A DNA stretch of 44,970 nucleotides, from assembly GCA_017430925.1 (NCBI GenBank), contig JAFRMA010000073.1, positions 1 through 44,970 of the forward strand, given 5' to 3'. The number at the start of each line of letters is the position of its first letter. Position 1 is the first letter of the stretch. A program made the translations under genes and the position numbers. Of the stretch, positions 26,643 to 35,235 are shown piece after piece. The DNA comes from Solobacterium sp. Lineage in GTDB: Bacteria > Bacillota_I > Bacilli_A > Erysipelotrichales > Erysipelotrichaceae. A model generated the notes under the pieces. That model did not search any database. It saw only the letters and a list, made by a program, of their open reading frames with translations, and was not told the origin of the DNA.

Positions 26643-27203
26643 ATGGAAATATTCTACACTAGTGAAAGAAGTGAATGGAGAAGATATCTCGAAGATCATT
26701 TTGAAACTTCAAAAGAGATCTGGTTTGTTTTTCCCGTGAAGAGATCCGGAGAGAAAAGTCTTACTTATAATGATGTAGTAGAGGAAGCTCTCTGTTTCGG
26801 ATGGATCGACAGTACGATTAAATATATCGATGATAATCACCGGGCACAACGTTTCACTCCCAGAAGAAAAGGAAGTCCATATTCCCAGCCCAATATTGAA
26901 CGACTGATTTGGCTGGATACACAAGGTTTGATTCATCCTGAAGTGAGAGACAGCATTCTGCCGGTGATTCGTAAACCATTTGTGTTTCCTCCGGATATCC
27001 TTGAAGTACTGAAACAGGATGATATTGTCTGGGAAAATTACCAGAAATTTTCTGAGCCATACAAACGTATAAGAATCGCTTATATTGAGGCAGCCAAAAA
27101 ACGACCGGAAGAGTTCCGAAAGAGATTGAATAGTTTTATTGAGAAAACACGAAAGAATAAACTGATTCGCGGATACGGCGGAATCGAAAAATATTATCAG
27201 TGA
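26643..27203 (+). CDS. YdeI/OmpD-associated family protein
   Basis: 186-residue protein of the YdeI (OmdA) family. Typical features are IWFVFPVKRSG, SLTYNDVVEEALCFGWIDS at about 40-60 and RFTPRRKGSPYS near 78. The ATG at 26643 (MEIFYTSERSEWRRYL) matches the family start; upstream codons to 26586 overlap the small ORF. GGAAAAGG precedes it. The biochemical role is not known; some homologues are linked to peptide or bacteriocin tolerance. Genes of the related DUF1905 and DUF1801 families lie 2 kb downstream. Confidence 0.8.
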   Translation: MEIFYTSERSEWRRYLEDHFETSKEIWFVFPVKRSGEKSLTYNDVVEEALCFGWIDSTIKYIDDNHRAQRFTPRRKGSPYSQPNIERLIWLDTQGLIHPEVRDSILPVIRKPFVFPPDILEVLKQDDIVWENYQKFSEPYKRIRIAYIEAAKKRPEEFRKRLNSFIEKTRKNKLIRGYGGIEKYYQ

Positions 27204-27213
27204 GGATTAGAAG

Positions 27214-27429
27214 ATGAGCAAGTATGATTCTTTGTGGGAATATATACAGAAAGACGGCAATACAACACTGAAACTGACGTTTGAGGAGATTCAGAAGATT
27301 GCGGGAATTCCCATTGACCACTCTTTTCTGAACTACAAGAAAGAACTCATAGAATATGGTTACCAGGTTGGAAAAATATCGATGAAGGAACAGACAGTAA
27401 TCTTTCATAAGATTCGCGGAGAAGAGTAA
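27214..27429 (+). CDS. Small conserved protein, 71 aa (DUF7662-like)
   Basis: 71-residue soluble protein. The pattern YDSLWEYIQ, LTFEEIQKIAG and a later basic stretch resembles small proteins in which a short helix pair reads like a DNA-binding or toxin-antitoxin accessory fold; similarity to DUF7662 is from memory and tentative. GAGGA precedes the ATG, 10 bases after the YdeI-like stop, so the two are probably co-transcribed. Confidence 0.6.
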   Translation: MSKYDSLWEYIQKDGNTTLKLTFEEIQKIAGIPIDHSFLNYKKELIEYGYQVGKISMKEQTVIFHKIRGEE

Positions 27430-27604
27430 ATCGTTCTAAATGATTGAGAGACAGAAGAAATGCGAAGGAAACCGGGGCCCCGGAATATCAGGTCATTCTG
27501 CTGAAACAGGCTTGTTTCCGGATCATACAGATCGTTGCAGGGGTATTTGTATACAATCATCCGCGGAAAAAATACAGGGTTATCATTCACCGTAAACAAA
27601 TAGG
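27430..27604. other. Non-coding gap with a GC palindrome
   Basis: This stretch holds a 12-base perfect palindrome CCGGGGCCCCGG (27472-27483) and a small hairpin GAAACA-ggct-TGTTTC downstream of it. A TTG-started frame at 27444 stays open for 69 codons but has no ribosome binding site and runs through the terminator, so it is not called. Degenerate former coding sequence is possible. Confidence 0.4.
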
Positions 27605-27632
27605 GATGCCGGGATCTGCCCGGTGTCTTTTT
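27605..27632 (+). terminator. Intrinsic terminator
   Basis: Nine-base-pair stem GATGCCGGG/CCCGGTGTC (two G-U pairs), five-base loop and TTTTT. Confidence 0.65.
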
Positions 27633-27726
27633 CTGCTCTGTATTTCGTTATAGAATAGTAGTGATATTTAAGTGTGTATCTGAGATCACTGCCATCGATG
27701 TGAAGATAGATGGGAAAGGACAGACA

Positions 27727-28941
27727 ATGAGACATAGGATTAAACGAACACAGTCAGTATTTCTGTTATTTATCGTGTTTCTTTTCATGGTAACGGGATG
27801 CACAAAAAAACCATCAGAAACGGCAAATAACGACCCCAAGGCAGAAGATTATTCAATCCGGCATGAACCGGAATTCGGCGGTGTATATATTGAAATCACC
27901 ATTGATGACTTTAACAAACTGGGGTTTGTCTATGGTGACAGTGTGAAGGTTGTCTTTTCCAATGGATATACGCTGGAGGATATCCCTTATTACAACGGGT
28001 ATTACGTAGATGCCGGAGATCCGTTATTGATTGCCTATCCGGGTTATGACTACATCAAGGCTGCCATCAATTGCGGAGAAGATCTTTGGGATAAAGGAAA
28101 TCTCTATGCAAGCCTGGATGGGGATACGGATAATCAAGAGAGTAATCTGTTCCTTACTGCCGGTCTGGATGAACATTGTACTGCCAGTGTCTACCTGAAC
28201 GAACATGGGAAGTACGCAGATGTACAGGCAGCGAGGGATATTCACTATTCCGATGACCGGAGTAAGTTCGACAGTGATGTGATCTTTGCGAACTTCCGGA
28301 ACATCCATGCCGGGAATATCCATGAAGGTATCTTGTATCGTTCCGCATCACCCTGTGACAACCAGCATAACCGTGCTTCTTACGTAGACCAATTGATCTC
28401 GGAAGCCGGGGTAAACTGTATCCTGAATCTGTCGGATAACGATGTAAAGATTGAACGGTATATCGGGATGGGGGATTTTAACTCACCGTATTTCCTGTCA
28501 CTGTACGAGGCAGGGAATGTCATTCCTCTGGCAATGAACATGAACTTCACTTCGGATGAGTTTACAGCCAAGATCGCGCAGGGATTCACCGAGATGGCAG
28601 AGAAAGAAGGCCCTTATCTTGTACACTGTACGGAAGGAAAAGACCGGACAGGTTTTGTATGTATGTTGATTGAAGCGCTAGCCGGTGCAGAATACCAAGA
28701 AATCGTGGATGACTATATGATCACGTATGATAACTACTACAAGATCACGGAGACTTCCGACAAACCAAAGTATGATACGATTCTGGAGAAGAACCTGATT
28801 GCGATGTTATATACAGTAACCGGGGATAAGAGTGTTGATCTGAAGACTGCGGATCTTTCGGTATATGCACGTAATTACCTGAAAAATGCCGGTATGACCG
28901 ATGCACAGATCGATCTTCTGCTTGCGCGTATCTGCAGGTGA
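27727..28941 (+). CDS. Lipoprotein tyrosine-phosphatase-like protein with SAM_HAT-like N-terminal domain
   Basis: 404 residues. Signal peptide with lipobox VTGC (Cys25), so anchored outside the cell. Residues about 48-120 (GVYIEITIDDFNKLGF, YGDSVKVVFSNGY) resemble the C-terminal domain of SAM hydroxide adenosyltransferases. Residues about 180-400 form a tyrosine/dual-specificity phosphatase domain with the P-loop H-C301-TEGKD-R307-TG and a preceding ILYRSASPCD motif typical of the Y_phosphatase3 group. The ATG at 27727 is preceded by AAAGGA. An extracellular phosphatase acting on phosphopeptides, phosphoinositides or polymer phosphates is suggested; the substrate is unknown. Confidence 0.8.
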   Translation: MRHRIKRTQSVFLLFIVFLFMVTGCTKKPSETANNDPKAEDYSIRHEPEFGGVYIEITIDDFNKLGFVYGDSVKVVFSNGYTLEDIPYYNGYYVDAGDPLLIAYPGYDYIKAAINCGEDLWDKGNLYASLDGDTDNQESNLFLTAGLDEHCTASVYLNEHGKYADVQAARDIHYSDDRSKFDSDVIFANFRNIHAGNIHEGILYRSASPCDNQHNRASYVDQLISEAGVNCILNLSDNDVKIERYIGMGDFNSPYFLSLYEAGNVIPLAMNMNFTSDEFTAKIAQGFTEMAEKEGPYLVHCTEGKDRTGFVCMLIEALAGAEYQEIVDDYMITYDNYYKITETSDKPKYDTILEKNLIAMLYTVTGDKSVDLKTADLSVYARNYLKNAGMTDAQIDLLLARICR

Positions 28942-28948
28942 ATTGACA

Positions 28949-29227
28949 ATGAATTATGAATATGACGCAGTTCTATGCGAGATGGAGGATAACGGCGGTG
29001 CCTATGTCATCTTTCCCTGGGATATACGTAAAGAATTCGGGAAAGGGCGTATAAAAGTACATGCGGAATTTGACGGTATTCCCTATGACGGCAGTATCGT
29101 GAATATGGGCTTGAGGAATGAAGACGGATCGATTTGTTATATCATCGGTGTTCTGAAGGAGATCCGCAGGAAACTGGATAAACATGGCGGGGACAAAATT
29201 CACGTCAGGATCGAGGTAAAACCATGA
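28949..29227 (+). CDS. DUF1905 family protein
   Basis: 92-residue all-beta protein. The order YEYDAVLCEMEDNGGAYVIF, then FGKGRIKVHAEFDGIPYDGSIV, then YIIGVLKEIRRKL follows the DUF1905 family, often fused to a YdeI-type domain. The ATG at 28949 is the family-typical start, eight bases after the preceding stop. Its end overlaps the next ATG by four bases. Confidence 0.82.
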   Translation: MNYEYDAVLCEMEDNGGAYVIFPWDIRKEFGKGRIKVHAEFDGIPYDGSIVNMGLRNEDGSICYIIGVLKEIRRKLDKHGGDKIHVRIEVKP

Positions 29228-29559
29228 CTATACAAGACTATATCAACGAACAGGAAGAGATGAAAATACCCCGTCTGCAGGCAATCTACGATACGATCCG
29301 TACAACGATTCCTGAGGCGGAAGAACGCATCTCGTGGGGTATGCCTACATTCTGGAAAGGCAGGAATATCATTCATTTCGCGACAGCGAAGAAACATATC
29401 GGCTTGTATCCCGGTAACGAAGCTGTTGAGGAATTTGGGGAAAAACTCAAACAATACAAGACCAGTAAAGGTGCAATCCAGCTCCCGGACAACCGGGAAT
29501 TACCGCTGTCCCTGATTGCGGAGATCTCACGCTGGTGCTATGAAAACAACAAGAAATAG
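29224..29559 (+). CDS. DUF1801 family protein (YdhG-like)
   Basis: 111-residue protein with the DUF1801 hallmarks AEERISWGMPTFW near 31-44 and IIHFATAKKHIGLYPG near 49-64. Bacillus YdhG/Fra, an iron chaperone, belongs here, but many members are uncharacterised. It overlaps DUF1905 by ATGA and is therefore translationally coupled to it. Confidence 0.82.
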   Translation: MTIQDYINEQEEMKIPRLQAIYDTIRTTIPEAEERISWGMPTFWKGRNIIHFATAKKHIGLYPGNEAVEEFGEKLKQYKTSKGAIQLPDNRELPLSLIAEISRWCYENNKK

Positions 29560-29592
29560 ATAACTACAGTAAAACACAAAGAAGGTATAACT

Positions 29593-30060
29593 ATGGACGA
29601 AGTATTAAATCAGGAACTAATGATAAGTATCCCCGAAGGATTCCATGTGATGAGTGAGGAGGAGCTGAGCAAGCTGAATCACTATGGTCAGATCCCCAAC
29701 TGGTGTGTATCCGATCCGGACAGGCACATCATCCTGTCAGTATCCTGGAAGAAAAGTGGTTTTGCGTCACTTCTGTTGAATACTGCGGAAGTCGCAAAGA
29801 AGATGGAAGGGGAAATTCACCGCTTACTGGGATCTTATGGCTACACGTTAAAGGGATTTATCTCTGAAGATATCGGCGGTATATCCGCGGATGGTTTCCG
29901 GTATTCCTACACAGCGCAGAATGTCCCTATGATTGGTGAGTCATTGTCCGTCAAGAAGGGAAAGGTATTCTATTACATCCATGGGTATCTGCGGGAAGAA
30001 CTGCAGGAAGAGAGTCTGCGGACATTGGAAGAAATCTTCCGTACATGTCACTGGCAGTAA
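29593..30060 (+). CDS. Conserved hypothetical protein, 155 aa
   Basis: Soluble 155-residue alpha/beta protein with no signal peptide or membrane segment. A repeating beta pattern (HIILSVSWKKSG, GFRYSYTAQN, KVFYYIHGY) recalls Mog1/PsbP-like folds used by small stress or secretion accessory proteins, but that is only an impression. AAGGTATAACT precedes the ATG. It stands between the DUF1801 gene and a membrane protein gene with a short gap either side. Confidence 0.65.
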   Translation: MDEVLNQELMISIPEGFHVMSEEELSKLNHYGQIPNWCVSDPDRHIILSVSWKKSGFASLLLNTAEVAKKMEGEIHRLLGSYGYTLKGFISEDIGGISADGFRYSYTAQNVPMIGESLSVKKGKVFYYIHGYLREELQEESLRTLEEIFRTCHWQ

Positions 30061-30078
30061 ATACAGGAGGAACAGAAG

Positions 30079-30564
30079 ATGATTATCCTGGAAGGAATGG
30101 TCATGTGTTTCTGGCTGTTATTGATCTGTGTCATAGGCATAGCCAACGGTCCTGTCGGACTGGTGATCTTCTACGAACAAGATGTGCAGGACAGAGTCGT
30201 CGAACTCGGGTTGACCACAAAGGAAAAGATCAGAAAAACCATGGTCATATCCACAGCTACGTTATTTCTTCCGTTATTGACTGCGGTGCCTTACATGGTC
30301 TATGGCCTGAATGAGGCGCGTGGGTTCAGAGAAGGATTCCTGCAGATGGCGAGCATTCTTTTGATTATGGGATTGTTTGACCGGTTATTCATCGACTGGT
30401 ACTGGGTGGAACATACCCGTACCTGGATCATTCCCGGAACCGAAGACCTGATGCCGTATATACCCTTGAAGACAAAGATTGGGAAATGGACAGGCACACT
30501 GGTTGGATTCCCGTTGCTTGCGGCAATACTGGCAGGATTCATTCATCTGGTTATTAAACTGTGA
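30079..30564 (+). CDS. Multi-pass membrane protein of unknown function, 161 aa
   Basis: About four hydrophobic segments (roughly 3-30, 53-75, 83-103 and 137-158) with a polar YWVEHTRTWIIPGTEDLMPY loop between the third and fourth. AGGAGG sits close upstream of the ATG. I do not recognise the family. It follows the 155-residue protein by 18 bases. Confidence 0.7.
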   Translation: MIILEGMVMCFWLLLICVIGIANGPVGLVIFYEQDVQDRVVELGLTTKEKIRKTMVISTATLFLPLLTAVPYMVYGLNEARGFREGFLQMASILLIMGLFDRLFIDWYWVEHTRTWIIPGTEDLMPYIPLKTKIGKWTGTLVGFPLLAAILAGFIHLVIKL

Positions 30565-30633
30565 TTCTGACTCTGTGCTTTGTTGTAAAATAGTACTGGT
30601 ATCTCAATATATTCATCATATCCGGAGAAAGAA

Positions 30634-32391
30634 ATGAGTGACAGGAAGAGAGTATTATTACCGTTTATTCAGGCGTTGCCTGTGATTTTCAAGTATCAGT
30701 TCTTTACCAAATTTCTGATCAGTACATGGCTGTTTCTGATGGGCAGGGTATTCCGCCTTCTTTTGAAGAGTACCGGAAGAGTCGCAGTCACTTCCGGTGA
30801 TTTCATTTTCCTGTTTGGGCATTGGCAGGGAATACTGATTATTCTCTGCGCGGTCTTTTCACTGTTTGTCTATGTCGCGCTGGATCTGAATACAAAAACG
30901 ATTCTCAGCCGTAATCTGCTTGTCGGAGAAAATGTCTCTGTGTGGGAATGTGTCAAGGAAGCTCTTGGCTCAATCAAGAGACTTCTGAGTATTCAGGGAG
31001 TCGGTGTGATCCTGTATATTGCGCTGATCGCCCCGGTAATCGGTGTAGGATTATCAATTTCGCTGACCAAGGGACTATACATTCCGACATTTATTTCGTC
31101 TGTGATTGCCGGTACACCGCTGTATATGATTGCGGCTGTGTTTGCTGTGCTGGTATTCATGTCTGTAGGTATTGCGAATCTGTTTATCCTGCACGGGATC
31201 ACCCTGGATAAGCTGCCTGTAAAAGAAGCGGGAAAACAATCGAAACAATTGATCCGTAAGAACTGGAAAGACTATCTGAAACAGAATATCCTGTTCTTTC
31301 TGGCTATGCTTGCTTTTCTGATAATGGTAGTTCTTGTTGTATTGGTGATTCCGCTCGCACTGGTTCAGATCCTCCCTTTGTCTGATGGAATAAAGAGAAT
31401 GTTGCTGGTACTGGTGATAAACGCCGGTGTCCTGCTCTCTTTGCTGGTAGATCTGTTTGCTACACCGCTGTATATCATGAAGATGACACAGCTTTATTAT
31501 GCGTATAAGGATGGAAAAGAACTGAACTATACGGAACAGGTCAGAAAGAAACATTCCTACGACAAGTACAGTATCCTGATCGGAGTAATCGTGGTAATTG
31601 TGGTGTCTGTAGTGATGAATCAGCATTTTGACAGTATTTTCCCGCAGGGGAGTGATGTGAAGATCATCGCCCACCGGGGCGGAGGTGTTGAAGCTGCGGA
31701 GAATACAATCGCCGGTCTTGAAACAGCGTACCAGGCCGGAGCGTACGGGAGTGAGATTGATATCCAGAGAACCAGGGATGGTTACTATATCCTGAATCAT
31801 GATAATAATTTTAAACGTGTGGCAGGAGAGAACAGAAAACCGGAAGAAATGACTTTGGAAGAAATAAGAAAGTTATCTGTTGACGGAGAACCGGTTCCTA
31901 CCTATGAAGAGGTTTTGGCTGCCAGTAAGGGTAAACTCGTCGTATTTACGGAACTGAAAGGAGATACGGCAGATCGGAAGATGGCGGATGATGCCGTCAG
32001 GATGATCAAGGAATATGATATGGTGGATTCCTGTGTCTTGATTTCTTTGAAATATGATCTGATTAATTATATTGAGAAAACATATCCGGATATCCAGACA
32101 AGCTTTCTTACTTTTGCGTCGTTTGGAGATACGGCTTTGCTGAACTGTGACTATATTGGACTTGAAGAAGAATCCGCAACAGCATCCGCAATCTCTGCGA
32201 TCCATGATCAGAATAAAAAAGTGTTGATCTGGACATCCAATGAAGCCAGAGCACAGAGACACTTTCTCTGTTCAAGGGCAGATGGATTGATTACCGATAA
32301 CATTACACAGGCTGCAGGGGTATTGGAAGAAATAAGAAACCGGTCTGACCTGCAGAGGATGATGGATAAGATCAGAGATATTCTGAGCTGA
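30634..32391 (+). CDS. Membrane-bound glycerophosphodiester phosphodiesterase
   Basis: 585 residues. Residues 1-330 are a glycerophosphoryl diester phosphodiesterase membrane domain with about eight helices; the catalytic GDPD barrel starts at H347 (AHRGGG) with E374-x-D376 and H389 (LNHD), all expected catalytic or metal residues. It hydrolyses glycerophosphodiesters, or lipoteichoic-acid-type polymers in some relatives, to glycerol 3-phosphate and an alcohol, probably on the outer face. CCGGAGAAAG precedes the ATG and TAAAAT about 45 bases upstream may be its -10. Neighbours include a YhhN protein and a lipid kinase. Confidence 0.9.
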   Translation: MSDRKRVLLPFIQALPVIFKYQFFTKFLISTWLFLMGRVFRLLLKSTGRVAVTSGDFIFLFGHWQGILIILCAVFSLFVYVALDLNTKTILSRNLLVGENVSVWECVKEALGSIKRLLSIQGVGVILYIALIAPVIGVGLSISLTKGLYIPTFISSVIAGTPLYMIAAVFAVLVFMSVGIANLFILHGITLDKLPVKEAGKQSKQLIRKNWKDYLKQNILFFLAMLAFLIMVVLVVLVIPLALVQILPLSDGIKRMLLVLVINAGVLLSLLVDLFATPLYIMKMTQLYYAYKDGKELNYTEQVRKKHSYDKYSILIGVIVVIVVSVVMNQHFDSIFPQGSDVKIIAHRGGGVEAAENTIAGLETAYQAGAYGSEIDIQRTRDGYYILNHDNNFKRVAGENRKPEEMTLEEIRKLSVDGEPVPTYEEVLAASKGKLVVFTELKGDTADRKMADDAVRMIKEYDMVDSCVLISLKYDLINYIEKTYPDIQTSFLTFASFGDTALLNCDYIGLEEESATASAISAIHDQNKKVLIWTSNEARAQRHFLCSRADGLITDNITQAAGVLEEIRNRSDLQRMMDKIRDILS

Positions 32392-32433
32392 TTCGTTACA
32401 GGAAATCAGATGGATATCAGGAAGGGGGCAGGG

Positions 32434-33069
32434 ATGAACCATTGGGAGAGAATGAACAAGGAGATCGCATACATTTCTGATGATACGATCATGGCAGAAC
32501 AGGCAAAGTGCAGGAAGAAACTGCAGGCACTCAATTTCTGCAACCGCTGGGAGTATGACACGATCAGGGAGATCGTCCGGGATCTGATTGATGCGCCGGA
32601 CGGGGCTTTTATCAATCCTCCGTTCTATTGTGACTACGGGAATCGTATCCATGTCGGAAAGAACTTCTACGCAAATTACAACTGTACCATCATTGATACT
32701 GCTCCGGTGACGATCGGGGATAACTGTAAGCTTGCGCCGAATGTCGCAATCTATACTGCCGGGCATCCCATCTATCCGGATACACGTAATACAACCTATG
32801 AATACGGCAAGGCAATCACTATCGGAGATAATGTCTGGATCGGCGGTAATACCGTTGTATGTCCGGGAGTGCATATCGGCAATAATGTGGTGATCGGTGC
32901 AGGAAGTGTTGTCACAAAGGATATACCGGACTGGGTCGTAGCAGCCGGAAATCCCTGCCGGATCATCAGAAAGATCACAGATCAGGACCGCCGTAAATTA
33001 TACAAAGATGAAGATATTGATGATGAAGCCTGGCAGGAGATCTGTGAGAAAAACGGATGGCAGGAATAA
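32434..33069 (+). CDS. Sugar O-acetyltransferase (maltose O-acetyltransferase type)
   Basis: 211-residue left-handed beta-helix acetyltransferase. An N-terminal Mac domain (about 5-55) is followed by hexapeptide repeats from residue 71 to about 185, with catalytic H111 in YTAGHPIYP. It transfers acetyl from acetyl-CoA to a sugar or nodulation-type acceptor. The ATG at 32434 with AGGAAGGGGG upstream is preferred over an in-frame ATG at 32410, which lacks a site. Confidence 0.9.
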   Translation: MNHWERMNKEIAYISDDTIMAEQAKCRKKLQALNFCNRWEYDTIREIVRDLIDAPDGAFINPPFYCDYGNRIHVGKNFYANYNCTIIDTAPVTIGDNCKLAPNVAIYTAGHPIYPDTRNTTYEYGKAITIGDNVWIGGNTVVCPGVHIGNNVVIGAGSVVTKDIPDWVVAAGNPCRIIRKITDQDRRKLYKDEDIDDEAWQEICEKNGWQE

Positions 33070-33083
33070 CGTGGAGGTAAGCG

Positions 33084-33548
33084 ATGAAGAAAGTAATCGT
33101 CAGATCGGTATATGACGCTTTTGACTATGTGATGTCTCACTATTATCCGGCAGGTCTGGAAGAGTTTGCGGAAACGACAGACACATATGCAGTGATCTCC
33201 ATTCAGGATACCCATACCCAGGGTTTCGGTATCCGTTTTACAGAGAATCAATTCTGTCAGGGAGTACTGACCCTGTACTTTGACGACACGATCCGGGAAG
33301 TGGAAAACGCCGTCCTGTTTTCCGAAGAACAGGCAAGAGAAATCATAGAGTTTATCTTGTCGCACAAGAATACGGAAACCCTCCTGATCCATTGTTACGG
33401 AGGACAATCGCGATCCAAGGCTGTCGGCGCTTTCGCAGTTAAGATCCTTGGCGGAAACAATCACAGATACTTTGAAGAAAACAACCCCAATATGCATGTT
33501 TACGAAACACTGATCCATGTCTGGAACAAGGAGTATGCCAACCTGTAA
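33084..33548 (+). CDS. Small Cys-dependent protein phosphatase-like protein
   Basis: 154-residue cytosolic protein with the tyrosine/dual-specificity phosphatase loop H-C104-YGGQS-R110-S near residue 103-111 and a candidate general acid in the YFDD segment (about 73). GTGGAGG precedes the ATG, 14 bases after the acetyltransferase. Substrate unknown. It is the second CX5R phosphatase within 6 kb but cytosolic and not closely similar to the lipoprotein one at 27727. Confidence 0.75.
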   Translation: MKKVIVRSVYDAFDYVMSHYYPAGLEEFAETTDTYAVISIQDTHTQGFGIRFTENQFCQGVLTLYFDDTIREVENAVLFSEEQAREIIEFILSHKNTETLLIHCYGGQSRSKAVGAFAVKILGGNNHRYFEENNPNMHVYETLIHVWNKEYANL

Positions 33549-33559
33549 TATCCGGAATT

Positions 33560-33568
33560 TGTTATAAT
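33560..33568 (+). promoter_or_regulatory. Extended -10 promoter for the YhhN gene
   Basis: TGT followed by TATAAT in a 47-base gap. The start near 33575 gives a leader of about 20 bases with TGAGGA at a normal distance from the ATG at 33596. Confidence 0.55.
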
Positions 33569-33595
33569 AAAAACAGAATTATTGAGGACAGAATA

Positions 33596-34258
33596 ATGAA
33601 CTATCTGATACTGGTTATGTACTTGTTTGTAAGTATCCTGCATCTGATCGCCAGTTTTCATGATGACTCCAAACGGAGGGCGAAAACCAAACCTTTTCTA
33701 CTGATTCTGCTGCTGCTGTTTTATCTCGTATCTACGGATGAAATATCCATCCCTCTTACCCTGGCGTTATTTGCGAGCTGGCTGGGTGATGTTCTGCTGA
33801 TTCCAAAGGGACATGGCTGGTTTATTGCCGGAGGGATTGCCTTCATCTTCAGCCATCTGTTCTTTATCCTGGTATATCTTACCAGAATCGACCCAAGCCG
33901 GATTCCCTGGACAATTGTAATCCCTGTAGGGGTCCTGTACTACGGCATCGCACTGTGCATTATCCTGGCTGTACAGAAGACAACACCGAAACAGATGGTT
34001 GTACCGATGTACTTTTATCTCCTGTGCAACAGTACGATGAATGTATTTGCGCTGATGCAGTGGTTATTCACAAGAAGTGCCGGTGCCATGATTGCGTTTG
34101 CCGGTGCCTTGCTGTTCTATATTTCAGACTGTACGTTATTCCTGGTACGTTATTATAAACACCCGGAAATCATCTATAAAAAGCACTTTACGGTCATGTT
34201 GACATATCTTTTGGGGGAATTACTGATCGTAATCGGTGTACTAATGCTCAAAGGATGA
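33596..34258 (+). CDS. YhhN/TMEM86 family protein, lysoplasmalogenase-like
   Basis: 220-residue protein of about seven to eight membrane helices. The family motif ASWLGDVLL (about 60-68) and the later ISDCTLF (about 176-182) hold the conserved aspartates. Animal and Legionella members cleave the vinyl-ether bond of lysoplasmalogens. Plasmalogens are common in anaerobic Bacillota, so a lipid-turnover role next to GDPD and lipid kinase genes fits. Activity is inferred from family only. Confidence 0.8.
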   Translation: MNYLILVMYLFVSILHLIASFHDDSKRRAKTKPFLLILLLLFYLVSTDEISIPLTLALFASWLGDVLLIPKGHGWFIAGGIAFIFSHLFFILVYLTRIDPSRIPWTIVIPVGVLYYGIALCIILAVQKTTPKQMVVPMYFYLLCNSTMNVFALMQWLFTRSAGAMIAFAGALLFYISDCTLFLVRYYKHPEIIYKKHFTVMLTYLLGELLIVIGVLMLKG

Positions 34259-34270
34259 GAGGAGAGAATC

Positions 34271-35176
34271 ATGAAGTATTTATTTGTTGTTAATCCTAAA
34301 GCAGGAGAAACCGACAGTGAGGGAAAGATCCGTTATGAGATATCCTTACTTCCGGAAAAAGAAGACTGTGAAGTCTATGTAACCAAAGGTGTAGGAGATT
34401 CCATTTCTTATGTCCATGCCTGGTGTGAGAAGAATGCGCCGGAAGAGGTGCGCGTCATTGCCTGCGGAGGTGACGGAACGATCAATGAGGTGTTCAACGG
34501 TGCTGTGGGGCATCCCAACGCCAGTGTAACCTGCTATCCGTGTGGAAGCGGAAATGACTTTGTGAAGTCTTTTGGCGGCGCAGAGAAGTTCCTGAATATT
34601 CCTGCACTGATCCATGCACCTGTACAAAAACTGGACCTGATGAAAGTTGGTGACCGTTACAGTGACAACGTGGTCAATTTCGGTTTTGATACAACTGTCG
34701 CAATCACTGTCAACACGGACCGTGACAAGCACGGACACGGCAGTAAGAGTTCTTATACCAAGGGTATTCTCAAGGCACTGATCACCAGTATGAAAAACGA
34801 ATTTACCGTGATCGCGGATGATGTACTGCTGAATGTTGACGGTAAGGCGATGTTATGTACATTGGCAAACGGGCAGTATGTCGGCGGGTCATTCCGCTGT
34901 GCGCCCAAAGCTTCCACCGATGACGGACTCATTGAGGTGTGTATCGTCAAGCCGATCTCCCGGTTCAAGGTCGTTAATATGATCAGTGCGTATACCAAGG
35001 GTGAACATCTGGATAAACCTTCATTCAAGAATATTATTCTGTACAAGCAGGCAAAGAAAGTAGAAGTCATCGCTCCGGAAGGATTTGCGTATTCTCTGGA
35101 CGGAGAAATCATATACCAAAATCATTTCACGGTAGAGATCGTTCCGGGAGCGTTGGACCTGGCGGTCCCGGCATAG
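34271..35176 (+). CDS. Diacylglycerol kinase family lipid kinase (YegS/DgkB type)
   Basis: 301-residue soluble lipid kinase. NPKAG at 8-12 and the nucleotide motif CGGDGTINE at 65-73, GSGND at 92-96 and the C-terminal SLDGEI segment all match the DAGK catalytic family. It phosphorylates diacylglycerol or another lipid using ATP at the membrane face. GGAGAG lies ahead of the ATG and the gene begins 12 bases after YhhN, so they share a transcript. Confidence 0.9.
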   Translation: MKYLFVVNPKAGETDSEGKIRYEISLLPEKEDCEVYVTKGVGDSISYVHAWCEKNAPEEVRVIACGGDGTINEVFNGAVGHPNASVTCYPCGSGNDFVKSFGGAEKFLNIPALIHAPVQKLDLMKVGDRYSDNVVNFGFDTTVAITVNTDRDKHGHGSKSSYTKGILKALITSMKNEFTVIADDVLLNVDGKAMLCTLANGQYVGGSFRCAPKASTDDGLIEVCIVKPISRFKVVNMISAYTKGEHLDKPSFKNIILYKQAKKVEVIAPEGFAYSLDGEIIYQNHFTVEIVPGALDLAVPA

Positions 35177-35182
35177 GGAAAC

Positions 35183-35212
35183 TTGTGCAGAATCCATTGA
35201 ATTCGCTAAAAT
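35183..35212 (+). promoter_or_regulatory. Sigma-A promoter for the M18 aminopeptidase gene
   Basis: TTGTGC (35183-35188), an 18-base spacer and TAAAAT (35207-35212), directly after the lipid kinase stop. GAGGTG precedes the ATG at 35236. Confidence 0.55.
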
Positions 35213-35235
35213 AGATACAGAATTGAGGTGTATTT

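Noticed and set aside
27444..27653. 69-codon TTG-started frame after the 71-residue protein gene
   Set aside because: No ribosome binding site and it reads through an intrinsic terminator.
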